The notes beneath the pieces are model-generated. The model was not told the DNA's origin and did no database searches. It was given only the letters and a program-made list of their open reading frames with translations. DNA of 56,374 nucleotides from Celeribacter halophilus (lineage in GTDB: Bacteria; Pseudomonadota; Alphaproteobacteria; Rhodobacterales; Rhodobacteraceae): assembly GCF_900114135.1 (NCBI RefSeq), contig NZ_FORY01000018.1, positions 1-56,374 of the forward strand, read 5' to 3'. Both the position numbers and the translations under genes were made by a program. Of this stretch, positions 53,047 through 56,374 are shown piece after piece; positions within the stretch are counted from its first letter, which is position 1, and each line of letters starts with the position of its first letter.

Positions 53047-54291
53047 ATGCTTGGTAAAAAAATTCTCGGACTGAACAAAAAAGACACCCGCTTCCTGCTC
53101 ATCGTGATCGCGCTGACGCTGCTGACCCCGGTCCTGCTGCAACCCTTTGCAGAAGGCTCCGAACTTGCGCAGTTCAATGGCGGCTATCCCGACCTGATGC
53201 AAAAGATCGCCATTTTCGGCATCTTTGCGGTGGGGTTCAACATCCTCTTCGGCCTCACGGGCTACCTGTCCTTTGGCCATGCGGCTTTTCTGGGCGTGGG
53301 GTCCTATGCCGCCGTGTGGATGATGAAACTCCTGACGATGAACGTCATCCCCGCGATCCTGCTGGCGATGGTGGTCTCGGGTCTCTTTGCCGCCGCCATC
53401 GGCTTTGTCTCGCTGCGCCGCTCGGGGATCTACTTCTCCATCCTGACGCTGGCTTTTGCGCAGATGTCCTACAAGATGGCCTATTCCGTGCTGACCCCGC
53501 TGACCAATGGCGAAACAGGGTTGCAGCTTTCTCTGGATGATCCGCGTGTTCTTGACCGTGCCATCGAAGGCAGTTCCCTGCCCGTCACCAACATCTTCGG
53601 GCTGGCGATGAACGCCTCCCACAAGGTCGAAGTGCTGGGCCGCGTCTTTACCTTCAACGTGGGCTATTACTTCTGCGCCGTGATTGCGGTGATTGCCTTT
53701 TACGTCGCGATCCGCCTGTTCCGCTCGCCCTTCGGCATGATGTTGCGTGCGGTGAAGTCGAACCAGCAGCGCATGACCTACACGGGGCTGGATCCGAAAC
53801 CCTACACGCTGGCGGCCTTTGTGATCTCCGGCATGTATGCAGGGCTCGCTGGCGGGCTTCTCGCGGCGATGGATCCGTTGGCAGGGGCCGACCGGATGCT
53901 CTGGACCGCCTCCGGCGAGGTGGTGATCATGACCATCCTTGGCGGCGCTGGCACGCTCATGGGGCCGGTTCTGGGCGCAGGCGTCATCAAATATCTCGAA
54001 AACATCTTCTCCAAGATCAACGAAAGCGTCCTGCACAGCTGGTTCCACTGGCTGCCCGACGGGATCGAGGATGTGGTGATCTGGGTCTTTGCCCGCTTCA
54101 CCGGCGAAGGCTGGCACCTGACCCTTGGCGTGACCTTCATGCTGGTTGTGACCTTCCTGCCCGGCGGTCTGGTCGAAGGGCTCAAGCGCCTGTCCAAACG
54201 GATCAGGGAGGGAAAGACCAAGCGGGACAAATATGACGGCTCCGATCCCGAACATCACCCCGCCCCCACCAAACGCGTCGCAGGAGAATGA
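53047..54291 (+). CDS. livM: ABC transporter permease, LivM type
   Basis: The 414-residue LivM-type permease has about ten hydrophobic segments, including [74 protein letters not shown] and [24 protein letters not shown]. The C-terminal 40 residues are charged and cytoplasmic. The stop (TGA 54289-54291) overlaps an ATG at 54288 in front of the ATPase gene. Confidence 0.92.
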   Translation: MLGKKILGLNKKDTRFLLIVIALTLLTPVLLQPFAEGSELAQFNGGYPDLMQKIAIFGIFAVGFNILFGLTGYLSFGHAAFLGVGSYAAVWMMKLLTMNVIPAILLAMVVSGLFAAAIGFVSLRRSGIYFSILTLAFAQMSYKMAYSVLTPLTNGETGLQLSLDDPRVLDRAIEGSSLPVTNIFGLAMNASHKVEVLGRVFTFNVGYYFCAVIAVIAFYVAIRLFRSPFGMMLRAVKSNQQRMTYTGLDPKPYTLAAFVISGMYAGLAGGLLAAMDPLAGADRMLWTASGEVVIMTILGGAGTLMGPVLGAGVIKYLENIFSKINESVLHSWFHWLPDGIEDVVIWVFARFTGEGWHLTLGVTFMLVVTFLPGGLVEGLKRLSKRIREGKTKRDKYDGSDPEHHPAPTKRVAGE

Positions 54292-54293
54292 AC

Positions 54294-55055
54294 ATGGGAA
54301 TTCTTGAAGTCAAAGGCGTCGGCAAACGGTTCGGCGGGCTACAGGCGCTGGGGGATGTGAATCTCTCCATCGAGGAAAACACCGTCCACGCCATCATCGG
54401 GCCCAATGGTGCGGGCAAGTCGACACTGCTCAACTGTCTCGTCGGCAAGCTCATCCCCGACGAAGGCTCCGTGACCTTCGCGGGCACCTCGGTTCTGGGG
54501 CGCAAACCCCACGAGATCAACCAGCTGGGCATTTCCCGCGTATTCCAGACGCCGGAGATTTTCGGAGACCTCACCGTGATGGAAAACATGATGATCCCGT
54601 GTTTTGCCAAACGCGACGGGGCTTTCCGGATGCACGCAATCGAGAACATGGAGCAGGAGACCGGCTTGATCGAAAAGGCCAGCACCATGCTTCAGGACCT
54701 CGGCATGTATGAAAAGCGCGACATGATCGCGTCTTCCATGTCCCGCGGCGACAAGCGGCGGCTGGAAATCGCCATGTGTCTGGTGCAGGAGCCGAAGCTT
54801 TTGTTGCTCGACGAGCCGACCGCCGGCATGGCACGCGCCGACACCAACAACACCATCGCCCTGCTCAAGCAGATCAAGGAAGAGCGCGACATCACCATCG
54901 CCATCATCGAGCATGACATGCATGTGGTCTTCTCTCTGGCCGACCGCATCACGGTTCTGGCCCAAGGCACCCCCTTGGTCGAGGACACGCCCGACAACAT
55001 CAAGGGCCATCCCAAAGTCAAAGAAGCCTATCTTGGCGAAACGCAACAGGTGTAA
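54294..55055 (+). CDS. livG: ABC transporter ATP-binding protein, LivG type
   Basis: The 253-residue ATPase has the Walker A motif IIGPNGAGKSTLLN, the Q-loop before FQTPEIFGDLTVMENMM, the signature MSRGDKRRLEIAM and Walker B LLLLDEPTAGMA. The signature reads SRGD where most LivG proteins have SYGE/SGGQ, a change within normal variation. ATG 54294 has AGGAG at seven bases; ATG 54288 is too close. Confidence 0.93.
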   Translation: MGILEVKGVGKRFGGLQALGDVNLSIEENTVHAIIGPNGAGKSTLLNCLVGKLIPDEGSVTFAGTSVLGRKPHEINQLGISRVFQTPEIFGDLTVMENMMIPCFAKRDGAFRMHAIENMEQETGLIEKASTMLQDLGMYEKRDMIASSMSRGDKRRLEIAMCLVQEPKLLLLDEPTAGMARADTNNTIALLKQIKEERDITIAIIEHDMHVVFSLADRITVLAQGTPLVEDTPDNIKGHPKVKEAYLGETQQV

Positions 55056-55058
55056 ATC

Positions 55059-55838
55059 ATGAGCCAAACCGCGACAAACCCCGCCTCCGCCGCTGACGGC
55101 TTCAACCCGAATGCCAATCACGCCGAAACCGCGCCCGCGTTTTTCTCGGCGTGGGACATCCATGCCTATTACGGCGAAAGCTATATTGTGCAGGGCGTCT
55201 CCTTCAACATCCACGAGGGCGAGATCCTCGCCCTTCTGGGCCGCAACGGCGCGGGCAAGACCTCGACCCTGCGCGCTCTGGCCCGTCTCGACAGCCCGTC
55301 CGTGACCCATGGTGAAATCTGGCTGGACCACAAGCACCTGCACACGATGACCTCCTATGAGGCCGCCGTCGAAGGCATCGCGCTGGTGCCCGAAGACCGC
55401 CGCATCATCCCCGGTCTGACGGTCGAGGAAAACCTGCAACTGGCGCAAATCGTCGAGCCGGTCGGCTGGTCACTGGATCGCCTCTATGATCTCTTCCCGC
55501 GCCTGCGCGAGCGCCGCAAACAGGAGGGCATCACGCTTTCGGGCGGTGAACAACAAATGCTGGCGATTGCCCGCGCACTGGCCCGCGACATCAAGGTGCT
55601 GCTGCTCGACGAACCCTATGAAGGGCTCGCCCCCGTTATTGTGGACGAGATCGAGAAAACCCTGCGCATCATCAAGGAACAGGGCATCACCACCGTGCTG
55701 GTCGAACAGAACGCCGTGCGTGCCCTCAATCTGGCCGATCGCGCCGTGATCCTCGACACCGGACAGGTGGTTTACGATGGTAGCGCAAAAGAAGTGCTTG
55801 AGAATGACGCGCTAAGAGCAGAATATCTGGCCATCTGA
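55059..55838 (+). CDS. livF: ABC transporter ATP-binding protein, LivF type
   Basis: The 259-residue ATPase has Walker A LLGRNGAGKTSTLR, signature LSGGEQQMLAIARALA and Walker B VLLLDEPYEGLAPVI, with the LivF hallmark LVPEDRRIIPGLTVEENL. An N-terminal extension of ~30 residues (NPASAADGFNPNANHAETA) precedes the domain. It lies 3 bp after livG; the acs gene follows after 72 bp. Confidence 0.93.
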   Translation: MSQTATNPASAADGFNPNANHAETAPAFFSAWDIHAYYGESYIVQGVSFNIHEGEILALLGRNGAGKTSTLRALARLDSPSVTHGEIWLDHKHLHTMTSYEAAVEGIALVPEDRRIIPGLTVEENLQLAQIVEPVGWSLDRLYDLFPRLRERRKQEGITLSGGEQQMLAIARALARDIKVLLLDEPYEGLAPVIVDEIEKTLRIIKEQGITTVLVEQNAVRALNLADRAVILDTGQVVYDGSAKEVLENDALRAEYLAI

Positions 55839-55847
55839 CGTAACGTC

Positions 55848-55903
55848 CCTCCCAAAGCTCTGGGCGGGACTTCGCGCCCGCTTTACGGGCCAGCTTTGGG
55901 AGG
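55848..55903 (+). promoter_or_regulatory. Leader helix that would bury the acs ribosome-binding site
   Basis: CCTCCCAAAGCT (55848-55859) is the exact complement of AGCTTTGGGAGG (55892-55903). The right arm contains GGGAGG of the acs ribosome-binding site, seven bases before the ATG at 55911. An inner GGGCG/CGCCC hairpin fills the loop. No U-run follows, so this is not a terminator. Confidence 0.6.
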
Positions 55904-55910
55904 AGCCAGC

Positions 55911-56374
55911 ATGACCGACACATCCTATCCACCATCCGAAGACTTCGCGGCACAGGCCTTGATCTCGGCCAGCGACTACGAAGACATGTACACCCGTTCG
56001 GTTGAGGACCCCGTGTCCTTCTGGGCGGAGCAGGGCAAGATTCTCGACTGGATCGAACCCTATACGCAGGTCAAGAAGACCTGTTTCGATTTCGGTCGCG
56101 TCGATATCAAGTGGTATGAGGACGGCGTGTTGAACGTCTCCGCCAACTGTATCGACCGCCATCTCGCCAAGAGATCGCTGCAAACCGCGATTATTTTCGA
56201 GCCGGATGACCCCAACGAACCCGCCCGCCACATCACCTACAAGGAGCTGTCCGACAAGGTGAACCGCATGGCCAATGTGCTCTTGAGCCAAGGCGTCATG
56301 CGCGGGGATCGTGTGGTCATCTATATGCCGATGATTCCCGAAGCCGCCTATGCCATGCTGGCCTGTGCGCGGAT
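55911..56374 (+). CDS. acs: Acetyl-CoA synthetase (acetate-CoA ligase), start only
   Basis: Acs activates acetate to acetyl-CoA through acetyl-AMP. The visible ~154 residues match the Acs N-terminus: YEDMYTRSVEDPVSFWAEQ, the WYEDGVLNVSANCIDRHLA segment (family WFxDGxLNVSxNCLDRHL), ITYKELSDKVNRMANVLLSQGV and GDRVVIYMPMIPEAAYAMLACAR. The ATG at 55911 follows GGGAGGAG. The gene runs past the window end. It is the last visible gene of the ABC transporter operon and fits the regulators upstream. Confidence 0.92.
   Translation, partial: MTDTSYPPSEDFAAQALISASDYEDMYTRSVEDPVSFWAEQGKILDWIEPYTQVKKTCFDFGRVDIKWYEDGVLNVSANCIDRHLAKRSLQTAIIFEPDDPNEPARHITYKELSDKVNRMANVLLSQGVMRGDRVVIYMPMIPEAAYAMLACAR

Noticed and set aside
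51928-54258. 776-codon minus-strand frame opposite livH and livM
   Set aside because: Antisense shadow rich in H, D and Q; the permease genes are clear.
55848-55903. Terminator between livF and acs
   Set aside because: The stem is strong but the following bases are the ribosome-binding site of acs, not a U-run.

Overview
The window looks like chromosomal DNA of a marine alphaproteobacterium of the Roseobacter group (Rhodobacterales). This rests on the close protein match to the long adenosylcobalamin-dependent ribonucleotide reductase NrdJ of that group, on the DUF2849-cysI-cysH-DUF934 sulfite reduction operon, on the ScfR-type regulator next to acetyl-CoA synthetase, and on high GC with compact co-oriented genes. 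All identifications come from reading the sequence and from recalled family features; no database search was run.

Layout. Positions 1-4110 are a lower-GC accessory strip: the end of an IS3-family element, an unknown ORF, an AraC-type regulator with a perfect hairpin across its stop codon, and a TniQ-like transposition gene that lacks its N-terminus. From 4121 the core genome resumes. nrdJ (4540-8232) carries a long leader with a likely promoter, NrdR-like boxes and a cobalamin riboswitch. Behind it lies a gene-poor stretch with DnaA-box-like sites, an array of four 11-bp repeats and tRNA-Pro(UGG). Housekeeping genes follow: DUF192, a double cold-shock protein, pdxH, fabI, a LysE exporter, gpt, an EamA exporter, an LpxL-like acyltransferase, a periplasmic sensor-like protein and DUF1223. 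Two aconitases, acnB and acnA, diverge from one 480-bp control region. Next come DUF6314, purB, an orphan fliG, an aminotransferase, ppiD-trpE, and an Lrp regulator divergent from the sulfur assimilation operon (DUF2849, cysI, cysH, DUF934, then fpr). After these are an Ala/Asp-repeat lipoprotein, infC with an AUA start, an AspT-type transporter, a FadB/FadJ-like enzyme, a DksA/TraR-like gene cluster and a FliM/FliN-like protein.

Positions 45135-56374 form one metabolic locus. On the minus strand are a transporter-fused histidine kinase, a small membrane protein, a single-domain response regulator and a ScfR regulator. Divergently transcribed are a Tat-exported solute-binding protein, livHMGF-type ABC genes and the start of acs. 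This resembles the acetate-switch (CrbS/CrbR) logic of sensing, uptake and activation of short-chain acids.

The most interesting non-coding signals are these: a possible FNR-controlled small RNA with anti-Shine-Dalgarno loops and a strong terminator (40306-40514); a second perfect FNR box before the DksA-like gene; the riboswitch and NrdR leader of nrdJ; a 12-bp helix that would bury the acs ribosome-binding site; an 11-bp-period operator-like array; and a short motif repeated after three terminators.
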